DNA of 64,000 bases from Ruminococcus flavefaciens (GTDB lineage Bacteria; Bacillota; Clostridia; Oscillospirales; Ruminococcaceae): contig NZ_FRCT01000004.1 in the NCBI RefSeq assembly GCF_900143025.1, positions 124,001-188,000 on the forward strand. The letters are read 5' to 3'. Below the pieces are notes generated by a model that saw only the letters and a list, made by a program, of their open reading frames with translations, did not search any database and was not told the DNA's origin. The position numbers and the translations under genes were made by a program. Shown piece by piece: positions 1 through 8,766 of this stretch; the stretch's first letter is position 1, and every line of letters starts with the position of its first letter.

Positions 1-3000
1 TTAAGATCTGTTAACAAGCAGCTGAAATCACCAACTATTGCCTGTGAAAATCTTTGATCTCTGAAAGAAGCATCTGCAATATCAGTAAAGAAATTCGCAT
101 TCTGTATAAACTCAAGCGCAAACTTGATATCCGACTCACTTGAGGTATTACTATTTAAGATTGAAAATGCCTTTTTCGCATCTGAATAATCAGCAGAATT
201 CACACAAATCAGTATCGGTGTACGGAAATGCTCTGACCAAGAGCGCGGATTCTTTGTACCGCCGGCTTTTTCTTTCCAAAGAGCAAACAACTGTGCCTTC
301 AACTGATTCTTTCTGAAATCTTCTGCCGCTTTTTTGACAATTGCATTGCTTGAAGTTGCGGTTTCAATAAACAACTCGGATTTTATTGAATGCTTGATCT
401 CTTCGCATTCCGATTCTGTGAATCCCTCAAGATACGGTGCGTAAACATCCATGAATACTGTGAGAGAATGATTGAGAATTTCTCTGATCTCAGCACTATG
501 ATTTGTCATCTCCGTAAATATGGTTTTCATATCGTCCGGAAGAATGTCATCATAATTAGCAATTTTACGGAGTTGATTGAAGAATGATGTTAATTCCGGA
601 TACTTTGCACAGATAGACTCGCAAGAGAAACCTATAAATTTAAGAGTATCTCTCCATGCACTGAAAGCACCATTTTTTGAATGCTCGTGAACATTAAGCA
701 TGACGTTTGTCATCTTAATCACTTCATACTCAGTTGTCAGTTTTCTAAGCTCGTCCTCACCGGTATTACCGTTCCATATTGCGGAATACTCTACACTGAA
801 AAGGTTTTTGATATCAGTAAAAACAACATCCTGAGCTCCGATCTCTTCTGTTAGAGAAAGCAGCTTATTATTTTCGAACCGCTTCAGGAATAGCTCCATG
901 CCCTTCTTGCAGTTGTCTGTTGTCAGAAGTTCCTTCAGATTCTGTGCAGAAGACTGACGCTGAATAGCAATCTTGCCTATTCTATTTGCAATGTCATGCG
1001 CATCGTCACCCTTGCTTTGAACAAGTTCCATGTACATCTTAACAAGATCATATACACCCTGAGTATCGACATCTTCCAGACACCAAACCGGGTATGAAAG
1101 TGTTCTCATTTTCTGAAGCACCATAGAACTTGCATGACTGGGAGAAGAACACGAATTAGGCTCAATGCTCCATGCTGACTCGGTCAGTTCATAGAACGCT
1201 TTTTCCTCTTCTGTAAGACTAACAATATAGCTTTGCTTCTTTTTTGCACCGAAATTGTTGCCTATCATTTCAGATAACTTATCAGGCGTCATTGAATCCC
1301 GATGTCCTTCGGCATCCATACAGCGATATGGTTCGGAACTATACTCCTTCAGAAGGAATCCAGTAAGAAAACATGAAAGATTGCATTCAGAGAAACCAAA
1401 TGTTGATTCTAGGCAGTCATAAATTGAACCGATAGAGATTTTTCCGCTCTCTTTAAAACTGTCTGCAATCATCTTATTGATTGCTTTCTTAATAATAACT
1501 ATAGGTTCGTCTGAAAGTGAATCTTCACTCCAATAATCTGGGCGCTCCCAAACTTTACCAAGAACGCTTTTTTCGCAGCCAGCTATTAAGCCTTTGACAT
1601 CAATACCGCCAATACCATAACGTGCTATCTTTGTTGGGGTAGAGAGTTTGAGCTGCGATTCACTCAAGCCTTTAGTGAAATCCTGAACATATCTGTATTT
1701 ATTAAGAACAATTGTCTGAAGGATAGTATGTACAGCAGCTGCACCAACAGCTTTTTCACCATCCTGATTAGCATGAGTATAGACAATAAAATGTCCATCA
1801 TGAATCCTGTCTTTCCATGTCTGCTCCAATACATCTTTTGCCTGTTTATTCTGTTTCTTTGACTCTTGGTTGTTGTTGCCGCTGTAATACAGAGACATGG
1901 CTGAAAACTCCACATATTTTTCATACAATTCCATTGTAAGCGGAGTTGATAGTGCATCAATAACTACAATGTTCTGATAAACAGGATCACTGATTGTACT
2001 CTTGATAAGAGAGCGAAAACTCATTGCTTCATCTTCATTCTTTGCTACGGCAAGAACTGCAAAGAAGTGCCAACTTGAATCCTTGTTTTTTAGAGCATCC
2101 ATCTGCTTCTTAAAATCGGCTATTGTTACAACAGGCAGCTTACCTGATTCAACATCTACTGCATAGCGAAGCTTCAGTGGAGGTGTAAGATTGAGTGCAG
2201 AAGCCAGGGCAGGTCCCTCATAAACCAGCTTTGCAGTTGTACCTTGAGATGTACGTATCTCTTTCTTGTAGTTTTCAATTTTGACACTATCTCCTGCAAG
2301 AACAGCAGCTGAGTATGCTTTCTTATTATCAGCTATAGGGTTCTCAATCAAGATTCCCTTTGTTACAAGCCCTTTGGCAAGGCCCTTACATTCGTTTTGT
2401 AGCTCTTCGTCTCCATCAAAAACATAGCTGATATTCTGATCAGTTGGTTTAAGTATAGGCAATGCTCCGCCAAGGCGAAGATCTATCGATTGAAGAATCA
2501 GAATAGCTTTCAAGACGATTTCTTCTTTCTCTGTAAGCTGTTTCTGCTGAGAGAATGTATCAAGGATCAATCTGATATCTGATGTCAGATAGTCTCGTCC
2601 TTTCTCGTAGAAGAAGTCCCATAGCATATCAACAGTCAAAAAAGGTCTGTCGTCATAAGGACTTGTATTCTGAATAAACCATTGAAAAGCTTTTACTTCC
2701 AGATTCTTTGGAGTTTTTATAAAATCGAACATACTACGCTGATTCGACTGAAAAGCAGATGCGATATTTTTCAGCACAAGCGCAGCCATCGGATGAAGCG
2801 GAAGTATTTCCCGCATAACAGTTTCACTCTTTATACTTGCTGCTTTAACAACCGCTGAACGTGCATTATTATCATATGAATTAAGCTCGTCTGTCATAGC
2901 CTTCCAATTATCCATAGCAGCAGGCTTAACTTCAAACGCATGACCGATAAGGTCGAATGCTATATTATCAGGTAAAGTAATTTCAACCTTATCAAATCGC

Positions 3001-3935
3001 TGCTGCACAACTGTCCAGGGATTCGTTTTATCATTAACAGATCCATACTTCTGAGTCAAAGAAGAAAGCGGATGAGTTACAATCATAAGATAGAACGGTG
3101 CTTCCTGGCAGATAGAAACGAGTTTCTGGAATTCACCAAGTGAATCACCATTCTGGCGGAAATAATCGCTGAATTCATCCCATATAAAAACTATCTTGAT
3201 ATTGTTTTGCTGAATAATATCAATTATCCAGTTACGAAGCGAATCAGATGTCAGATTCAGGGCTGTGATACCCTCAGTTGCAGCAAGATCAAATATATTG
3301 CTCATAAGAGAAGATACATCTGAACTTTTTTTCAAGCTATTTACAATTTCTTCCGCAGTTGACTGTGAAAAGGTCGACTCCCACTTAGGCCTTTTAAGTA
3401 GAGCATCAACAAGATTTGCATGAATATCGTCTTCAAGCCAGGCTATAACACTTTCTTTCAGAGAATTCTCACCCTTATAAGCACAATCACTTGCATTCAG
3501 TGCATTCTTAATGCTTTCCTGAACTGCAAGGAACAGCTGTTGTGGTGTTGTGATACTACCTGAAGCATAACGATACGCTGTCAGAATACCTTGCTTCTTT
3601 TGACCAATAATCTTTTCAAGCAAAGCTGGTTCCTTTTTAAGAGGCTCGTATTTTCCCCAATATGCTCTAACTTCCTCTTCCGATACTTCTAAAAGCTTTT
3701 TAAGAGCAAAAGCACACTGAGACTTACCGGTACCATATGCACCATGAATCCAGATTGAACGGTTAGTGCTACCGCCAAGCATAGCTTCAGTATTTTTTAA
3801 AAGCGAAATAAAAGTATCATGAGGGTACGTAGTATCCCATTTTGCACCGCTGTTGATAGCGGATTCGTCAATACATGGGAAATAATCTTCATCAATATCA
3901 AAGTATTCGCAATACTTCATATACTTTGTAGCCAT
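1..3935 (-). CDS. brxC: BrxC-like BREX ATPase, 3' end outside the window
   Basis: The reading frame stays open from the ATG at 3935 to the window edge (about 1,311 codons), so the C-terminus is missing. The N-terminus has a Walker A, GAYGTGKSQ (residues 65-73), and a hydrophobic Walker B, IVFIWDEFSDYF, around residues 248-259, as in BrxC/PglY P-loop proteins. Spot translation at several places confirms one continuous frame. The start has a strong GGGAGGAC Shine-Dalgarno inside the end of the upstream brxP, with a 3-bp gap, so the two are co-transcribed and probably coupled. BrxC proteins are large ATPases of BREX phage-defence complexes. Order brxP then brxC fits BREX type 4, where pglZ and brxL usually follow; these would lie left of position 1. 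Assignment to BrxC rests on size, P-loop and neighbour, not on a database match. Confidence 0.8.
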   Translation of the reverse strand, partial: MATKYMKYCEYFDIDEDYFPCIDESAINSGAKWDTTYPHDTFISLLKNTEAMLGGSTNRSIWIHGAYGTGKSQCAFALKKLLEVSEEEVRAYWGKYEPLKKEPALLEKIIGQKKQGILTAYRYASGSITTPQQLFLAVQESIKNALNASDCAYKGENSLKESVIAWLEDDIHANLVDALLKRPKWESTFSQSTAEEIVNSLKKSSDVSSLMSNIFDLAATEGITALNLTSDSLRNWIIDIIQQNNIKIVFIWDEFSDYFRQNGDSLGEFQKLVSICQEAPFYLMIVTHPLSSLTQKYGSVNDKTNPWTVVQQRFDKVEITLPDNIAFDLIGHAFEVKPAAMDNWKAMTDELNSYDNNARSAVVKAASIKSETVMREILPLHPMAALVLKNIASAFQSNQRSMFDFIKTPKNLEVKAFQWFIQNTSPYDDRPFLTVDMLWDFFYEKGRDYLTSDIRLILDTFSQQKQLTEKEEIVLKAILILQSIDLRLGGALPILKPTDQNISYVFDGDEELQNECKGLAKGLVTKGILIENPIADNKKAYSAAVLAGDSVKIENYKKEIRTSQGTTAKLVYEGPALASALNLTPPLKLRYAVDVESGKLPVVTIADFKKQMDALKNKDSSWHFFAVLAVAKNEDEAMSFRSLIKSTISDPVYQNIVVIDALSTPLTMELYEKYVEFSAMSLYYSGNNNQESKKQNKQAKDVLEQTWKDRIHDGHFIVYTHANQDGEKAVGAAAVHTILQTIVLNKYRYVQDFTKGLSESQLKLSTPTKIARYGIGGIDVKGLIAGCEKSVLGKVWERPDYWSEDSLSDEPIVIIKKAINKMIADSFKESGKISIGSIYDCLESTFGFSECNLSCFLTGFLLKEYSSEPYRCMDAEGHRDSMTPDKLSEMIGNNFGAKKKQSYIVSLTEEEKAFYELTESAWSIEPNSCSSPSHASSMVLQKMRTLSYPVWCLEDVDTQGVYDLVKMYMELVQSKGDDAHDIANRIGKIAIQRQSSAQNLKELLTTDNCKKGMELFLKRFENNKLLSLTEEIGAQDVVFTDIKNLFSVEYSAIWNGNTGEDELRKLTTEYEVIKMTNVMLNVHEHSKNGAFSAWRDTLKFIGFSCESICAKYPELTSFFNQLRKIANYDDILPDDMKTIFTEMTNHSAEIREILNHSLTVFMDVYAPYLEGFTESECEEIKHSIKSELFIETATSSNAIVKKAAEDFRKNQLKAQLFALWKEKAGGTKNPRSWSEHFRTPILICVNSADYSDAKKAFSILNSNTSSESDIKFALEFIQNANFFTDIADASFRDQRFSQAIVGDFSCLLTDL

Positions 3936-3938
3936 GGT

Positions 3939-6272
3939 TTAGTCCTCCCGGAAGAGATTTAATACGTCATCTGATGTTTTATCACGAAGAGTAATTGTCT
4001 TCAGATCATTTGTAAATGTTGCATTGATATATTCCGGATAAGCTGAAGACAGACCGAGCAGAATAGATTTCAACTCTTCCTCGTCATAAAGGCCGAATAT
4101 CCTAATTGGACTTACGCCATCCCTATCGATGGTATCATCCATAAGGTATGACACATGGAACTCCTTATCCATATTGCATTTTTCAGCAAACTTATATAGA
4201 GCATAAAGAATTACACGATTGTCACTTACTGAACACTTCGCGCGTACCATGTCATCATCATCGGTAACATAACCAAAATTCAAGCTGGTACCGAATGGAG
4301 TGTCAGTTATTCTTTTATACGCTTTAACAATTGATTTTGCATCCTTAGGTTTAACATCTAAAGCGATAAGACGTTCTTCTATCTGATTTCGCTCATAGAA
4401 GTATCCAATATCCATATTATTGATATACCAAGCTATCTGTGGATTCTCCATTGCTAAGTTTACAAGCATTAGTCCCAGTGCTGTATCGGATTCCCAGCCA
4501 ATCTCGCTTATCAGTTCAGCAAATGGTGTAAAATGATTCTTTTCATTTAACCCAGCATCTCTCAAAAAGCGTCTAAACATGTCATACATCATCGGTCCAA
4601 GCGTATGCTCTGTAAAGAAATCTTCCTTTAAATCAAAGAATGCAACAAGCCAATCACGCTTAGGTGCATGGTCGGCAAAAGAATTGAGACTTTTCATAGC
4701 TCTTCCTCCTCCTTGTGGATGACGCAGCGAATGGAATAACAAACATCCACTGTCAATCATATGGCACTGATAACAATGAATGCAATCTGTAATGGTCAGT
4801 TTTCCATCAGTAAACTTTATACAACCATTTCTACAGTTTGTTTCACAAACCTGACAAGCTGCGCAATATGCAGATTTTCTGAAAACCTGCTTGAACATCT
4901 TTGAAAACTTTGGCTTTTCAACTACGATTGAATCAGGGATTGATACAACATACCCATTTTTTGTTTCTTTAACTTGAAAATGGATTGTATCCCCCTCAAA
5001 ACGAATAGAATAATCTTCTTCATTTACACTAAGCATTCCAAGTGTTTTAATCCATTCTTTCCAGTCTGTAGAAGGATTAGTAACAGTAATTGTCAAAATA
5101 TGCTTTGTTGTGCTTTCAACACAACGAAATTTATTATCGCGAAGGTCTCTTCCGTTTTTACGCGCGCTCCACCCGCCATTTGTAATATATGATTCTACCT
5201 GCTTCGGATCAGTTGAATTGTATGAATCTTTTATATACGAAATGTATCTATCAATTTCTTTTTCATAGGAACAATGACGAAAATAATCACTTGCACCTCC
5301 ACCCATAGGGCAAAACAAACAGCCAGCACGAGCATTTCCTTTACGGTATGTATTATTAATATAAATCTTGTTATAAAACATATAAAGCCATATTTCAGCT
5401 GATGTCCATTCAAGAATCGGATTAAAGCTGTATTGACCTTTTTGTTTTTTTCCAAAATTTTCAAACTCGTATTTGCTTCTGGCAAGGCTTTCATGTGCGC
5501 GTACTCCGACAAAATCCATTCCGATATAATCGTCTTTGCCTGTTATCTCGCGCATTTTCAATGTTTGCGGTGTACTTTTATGAACACTACAGCACCAGCG
5601 AAGAACCCTTGCAGGCGGACCGAAGATTCTCCATGAATCATGTGGATCAAAATGAGATCGTGCTGTATAAAATGGTGTTCCATCATCCGCACATTGTTGC
5701 TTTGTATATTCTACCGCTGCATATGTATCAGGAAATTCCATACCGGTATCTCCGAAGATGACGATAAAACTGCCTTTAGGTAATGCTTTCTTAACCAAAT
5801 CGAGTAAAACGGCACTATCTTTTCCTCCGGAAAAAGCAACATGAAAGATATCAAGTTTCTTATTGAATTTTTCATATTCTTTAACGATCATCTTAACCGT
5901 TGAATCTTCGATGACAGTGAGCAAGTCTTTGTTTTTTTCACACATTGCTTCGATGTCAATCGGTCGAAGAATATTTCCCTTTTCACGACTATATGGAATA
6001 CTGCCATCCTCTTCTATCACCGGCTGTAATTCTGGTGCATTATATAAGTCACCACCTTTTATTCTTGCAATTAAAGTGCCACGATACCAATACGCAGTAG
6101 ACTCTGCCCAAAGATAAGGGATTTCTTCTTGAGGATCAAAATCCCAGTAGTTACGAAAACCAAGCAGTTCCATTTCCGGGCTGTATACCGGTCTGGGTTC
6201 TTTTGAAAAATTTGTTGGGGTTGAATTAAGTAAAATTCCTCCTGTTTGTGTATCAAAGGAATATGAATACAT
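3939..6272 (-). CDS. brxP: BrxP: PAPS-reductase-family protein with ferredoxin-like Fe-S domain (BREX type 4-like)
   Basis: The 777-aa protein carries the ATP-pyrophosphatase PP-loop SGGKDS (residues 148-153) of the PAPS reductase/DndC superfamily. It also has CC at 227-228 and CLFC at 318-321. A ferredoxin-like cluster CxxCxxCxxxC (C470, C473, C476, C480) follows, with further cysteines C484, C497, C500, C503 and C510, so one or two 4Fe-4S clusters are likely. In DndC and BrxP this fold activates the DNA backbone for sulfur insertion. BrxP marks BREX type 4, which has been linked to phosphorothioate DNA. The start is preceded by AGAAAGGA, and the upstream gene ends 3 bp before it. A stand-alone DndC is less likely because of the length (DndC is near 500 aa) and the adjacent BrxC-like ATPase. 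Confidence 0.85.
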   Translation of the reverse strand: MYSYSFDTQTGGILLNSTPTNFSKEPRPVYSPEMELLGFRNYWDFDPQEEIPYLWAESTAYWYRGTLIARIKGGDLYNAPELQPVIEEDGSIPYSREKGNILRPIDIEAMCEKNKDLLTVIEDSTVKMIVKEYEKFNKKLDIFHVAFSGGKDSAVLLDLVKKALPKGSFIVIFGDTGMEFPDTYAAVEYTKQQCADDGTPFYTARSHFDPHDSWRIFGPPARVLRWCCSVHKSTPQTLKMREITGKDDYIGMDFVGVRAHESLARSKYEFENFGKKQKGQYSFNPILEWTSAEIWLYMFYNKIYINNTYRKGNARAGCLFCPMGGGASDYFRHCSYEKEIDRYISYIKDSYNSTDPKQVESYITNGGWSARKNGRDLRDNKFRCVESTTKHILTITVTNPSTDWKEWIKTLGMLSVNEEDYSIRFEGDTIHFQVKETKNGYVVSIPDSIVVEKPKFSKMFKQVFRKSAYCAACQVCETNCRNGCIKFTDGKLTITDCIHCYQCHMIDSGCLLFHSLRHPQGGGRAMKSLNSFADHAPKRDWLVAFFDLKEDFFTEHTLGPMMYDMFRRFLRDAGLNEKNHFTPFAELISEIGWESDTALGLMLVNLAMENPQIAWYINNMDIGYFYERNQIEERLIALDVKPKDAKSIVKAYKRITDTPFGTSLNFGYVTDDDDMVRAKCSVSDNRVILYALYKFAEKCNMDKEFHVSYLMDDTIDRDGVSPIRIFGLYDEEELKSILLGLSSAYPEYINATFTNDLKTITLRDKTSDDVLNLFRED

Positions 6273-6275
6273 GAA

Positions 6276-8087
6276 TCAAAGATCCTTTCTAAGTGTTTTC
6301 GCCATTGCCGCAACCTCATCCAGTTGCCCGAACTTACTTTTGGCGGCATATCCATTCTGAAACAGATAAGCACCTATTGTTTCGGGAGTCAATTCCAGAT
6401 CTGTCTTTGCAGCAGCAATTGCAAGCATTTCTATATAGCTTTTCCCGAAATCTTTTTCGGAAATAATACCTGCATTCTTATCATTAAAATTTATCAGACA
6501 TAAAGAATATCGCTTGCTATACAGATAGCAATAGCTCTCAAGCAAGTAATGGTTCCAACTTTGTCCACACATCGGGAACAATGCAAATGAAGTGATCTCC
6601 TTTATTGCACAGAAATGATCAGTAATCAGCCCCGAAAGAACCCTATCTATCTCCTCTATCGGAAACTCAACATAGCCCGGAGCTACAAACTGGTCAACAT
6701 CAATTCGCACCATACTCTCATACAATGCCTGAAACACGTTCTTTCTATTTGGAACACCTGTAAGTTCAATATTCTTCTCTGATAGTTCATCAAATGTACA
6801 GCTCTCTTTTTTAGCAAGGTATTGTTTAAGCAATACTATTGAATTCAGCTCAGAGTTCTCCTTTGTTAGGATTCTTCCGTTAAGATTGTACTTTGAAGAC
6901 AGTAGTCTTCCATATATTGCTGATTGGATTGTAGAAAGAGGGATCTCATAATTAGTTTCTTCCACGCTATCAATAGGTAGATCGCCCAATGACGCAAATC
7001 CCTCCTCTTCATAAGCCTTATCAACATATTCAATTATTGCGCTACATTCTTCCTCTGTCATGATCAGTTTATCATTGAGAAAATACAAGCCTTCTGATAC
7101 TCTCGTAAAATTCAAACTACCAGAAATAGCTCGCCATATATTCTCAGTAGGAATATACGGTAGATTCTCACCGAGGCTATCTACTGTTCGAGTGACTGAA
7201 TCTCCCCAGATTCTCTTTAATTCTGATGAAACGCATTCTTTTTCCGTTTGCTTTTTCCCATTTATCATGAAGCGCTTTGCATGATAGCATTCAGGAAATT
7301 GTTTTTGCAACAGTTCTTTCAGCATTTCTTCTGAAAGAATATGCTGCTTATTCATCCATTCTGAATGATGCTCTAACAGAGCTTCATAATAGACTACAGC
7401 ATTTCCATCATTAAAGATATCCTGTACTATTTTCTGGAGCTCAACAGACAGATCTTTATTTTCTGCAAACAATTTGTCATTTATAAACGTGCCAGCAGAA
7501 AGAATCAATAATCTTAATTCATCATCTTTCTCTGGTATGCTACCAATATCCTCTTCTTCTGCAAATTTTCTAAAGCGTATCAAATCACGCATTGAATCAA
7601 TTTTGAAACCGTATGAAAAACGCTTGTCAAGAAGAGCGCGAATACTGTTTAAAATGTCATCGGAACAATCTTTGACAGTCTGACTTTCTTCAGCATGATT
7701 ATCAATACTGGTATCAGCATGATTATCCGTTCCATTATTTCTTTGAAACGAATCATCAAACATTGTTTTAGCTGTACCAAGAATTCTCTGATACTTCTCC
7801 TGATTATGCTGATAATAATTTATCATAATACGGAAAAGTTTTGAGGTGTTCTTTATTCCAGTTTTACCTCCAGTAAACAAATATCGTAATTCTTCAAAAC
7901 GCATGCTGATGCCATTCTCATTGCGATAGGTATCATCAATATCGATTCCTTGGTTGACAGCATACTGACGAAACATTGATGATATATCATAAACAGCTTG
8001 TTTCTTTGTGATTTGGCCGTTCTCTATACGCCAATATGCATCAATCAAAAGAGCAACTTCAAATGAGCTCCAAATAGGTTGTCGCAT
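6276..8087 (-). CDS. 603-aa protein of unknown function, first gene of the BREX-like operon
   Basis: I do not recognise a catalytic motif. Residues 1-100 (starting MRQPIWSSFEVALLIDAY, then a FRQYA..QGIDIDDTYRNENGI segment) resemble a short helical N-terminal domain seen on several uncharacterised Firmicutes restriction- or defence-linked proteins; this is recollection, not a search. A low-complexity Asn/Asp/Ser stretch near residues 115-140 separates it from a mostly helical remainder with an acidic middle region. A strong promoter lies 65 bp upstream, and brxP follows after 3 bp, so this is the first cistron of the operon. It is not one of the usual four type 4 proteins (BrxP, BrxC, PglZ, BrxL). 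It could be an accessory specificity or regulatory subunit, or a nuclease with an unfamiliar fold. Confidence 0.75.
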   Translation of the reverse strand: MRQPIWSSFEVALLIDAYWRIENGQITKKQAVYDISSMFRQYAVNQGIDIDDTYRNENGISMRFEELRYLFTGGKTGIKNTSKLFRIMINYYQHNQEKYQRILGTAKTMFDDSFQRNNGTDNHADTSIDNHAEESQTVKDCSDDILNSIRALLDKRFSYGFKIDSMRDLIRFRKFAEEEDIGSIPEKDDELRLLILSAGTFINDKLFAENKDLSVELQKIVQDIFNDGNAVVYYEALLEHHSEWMNKQHILSEEMLKELLQKQFPECYHAKRFMINGKKQTEKECVSSELKRIWGDSVTRTVDSLGENLPYIPTENIWRAISGSLNFTRVSEGLYFLNDKLIMTEEECSAIIEYVDKAYEEEGFASLGDLPIDSVEETNYEIPLSTIQSAIYGRLLSSKYNLNGRILTKENSELNSIVLLKQYLAKKESCTFDELSEKNIELTGVPNRKNVFQALYESMVRIDVDQFVAPGYVEFPIEEIDRVLSGLITDHFCAIKEITSFALFPMCGQSWNHYLLESYCYLYSKRYSLCLINFNDKNAGIISEKDFGKSYIEMLAIAAAKTDLELTPETIGAYLFQNGYAAKSKFGQLDEVAAMAKTLRKDL

Positions 8088-8151
8088 ACTATCATTCCCT
8101 TCAAGCTAGAATCCTGTCATTTGCTAATATGTTAGCGCAAAAGCACCCTAT

Positions 8152-8180
8152 ATTTTAACACAAATCCGCAAAAAAGTCAA
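8152..8180 (-). promoter_or_regulatory. Sigma-A promoter of the BREX-like operon
   Basis: On the minus strand TTGACT (8180-8175) and TAAAAT (8157-8152) are separated by exactly 17 bp, 65 bp upstream of the first start codon. The dyad at 8123-8136 lies just downstream, in the expected 5' leader, and could be an operator. Confidence 0.8.
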
Positions 8181-8455
8181 CGAAATAGCCTGTTTAACAT
8201 TTTTAATTCCCGCTGTTTTCATGCCATTTCTAAATCGACAACTGCTTTAAATAGAAAAGCCAAACGCAAAGAATTATCTTATTCTAACAAGACGAGATTA
8301 TATGCAAAATACAGCAAAAAAATTTAAAATCAATTGACTTTTTTGTGACTCTTAATTGAATTATATCACACGACAAATCATATTTCTATGTTAAATTGTA
8401 AATAATTAGTTTTGATGGTAAAAAAGAAGAGCCGCCCGAAGGCGGTACCGAAATA

Positions 8456-8586
8456 TCAATCATCAAAAAGTTTATCTGCCACGTCAAGATCAAGAAGATA
8501 ATACTTCCGACCTTTCTGGCGGTTTTCAATCAGAAAAGTATCGGGTATAAGTTTAAGCCTGCTCCGTACAGTATTCTCTGAGAGTT
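8456..8586 (-). pseudogene. Fossil C-terminus of a Fic-family protein
   Basis: The minus strand reads LSENTVRSRLKLIP..., then LIENRQ.GRKYYLLDLD, and ends in a stop at 8456. This is nearly identical to the last 43 residues of the intact Fic protein at 19137-20348. Similarity stops abruptly near 8586 and no Fic core is present. The GC hairpin downstream of the stop (GCCGCC-cgaa-GGCGG, near 8431-8445) parallels the terminator next to the intact gene. The fragment encodes only the winged-helix tail. Confidence 0.85.
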
Positions 8587-8687
8587 AAAAAGATAAGAAT
8601 GTGTGTTCATAGAAAGTTTACGAATCCAGCCGCACATTTTACCTTCATCATACGTTAAAGCCTATAAGACTAAAGTACAATTATCTC

Positions 8688-8716
8688 TTGCATTCAGCGA
8701 GATATCGCTGTATAAT
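8688..8716 (+). promoter_or_regulatory. Promoter of the dockerin protein gene
   Basis: TTGCAT and TATAAT are separated by 17 bp. The -10 box ends about 50 bp before the ATG at 8767. Confidence 0.75.
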
Positions 8717-8766
8717 GAAATAAAGCAGTTATATACTGTAAATCAGAAGAATGGCAGGTGAATATT

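Larger units (their letters stand above)
8088..8757. other. 670-bp intergenic region between the BREX-like operon and a dockerin gene
   Basis: No intact gene is visible. It holds the leftward BREX promoter (8152-8180), a GCTAA-tatg-TTAGC dyad at 8123-8136 in the BREX leader, a second minus-strand TGTGATATAAT box near 8381-8391, a Fic-gene remnant (8456-8586) with its hairpin, and the rightward promoter at 8688-8716. Confidence 0.7.

Noticed and set aside
1664..1960. 98-codon minus-strand ORF inside the BrxC-like gene
   Set aside because: It is in a different frame from the continuous 1,311-codon ATPase frame, which reads cleanly across the same bases.
3939..6272. Assignment to a Dnd phosphorothioation system (DndC)
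   Set aside because: Length of 777 aa, the ferredoxin-like insertion and the neighbouring BrxC-like ATPase fit BrxP better; no dndB, dndD or dndE is seen.
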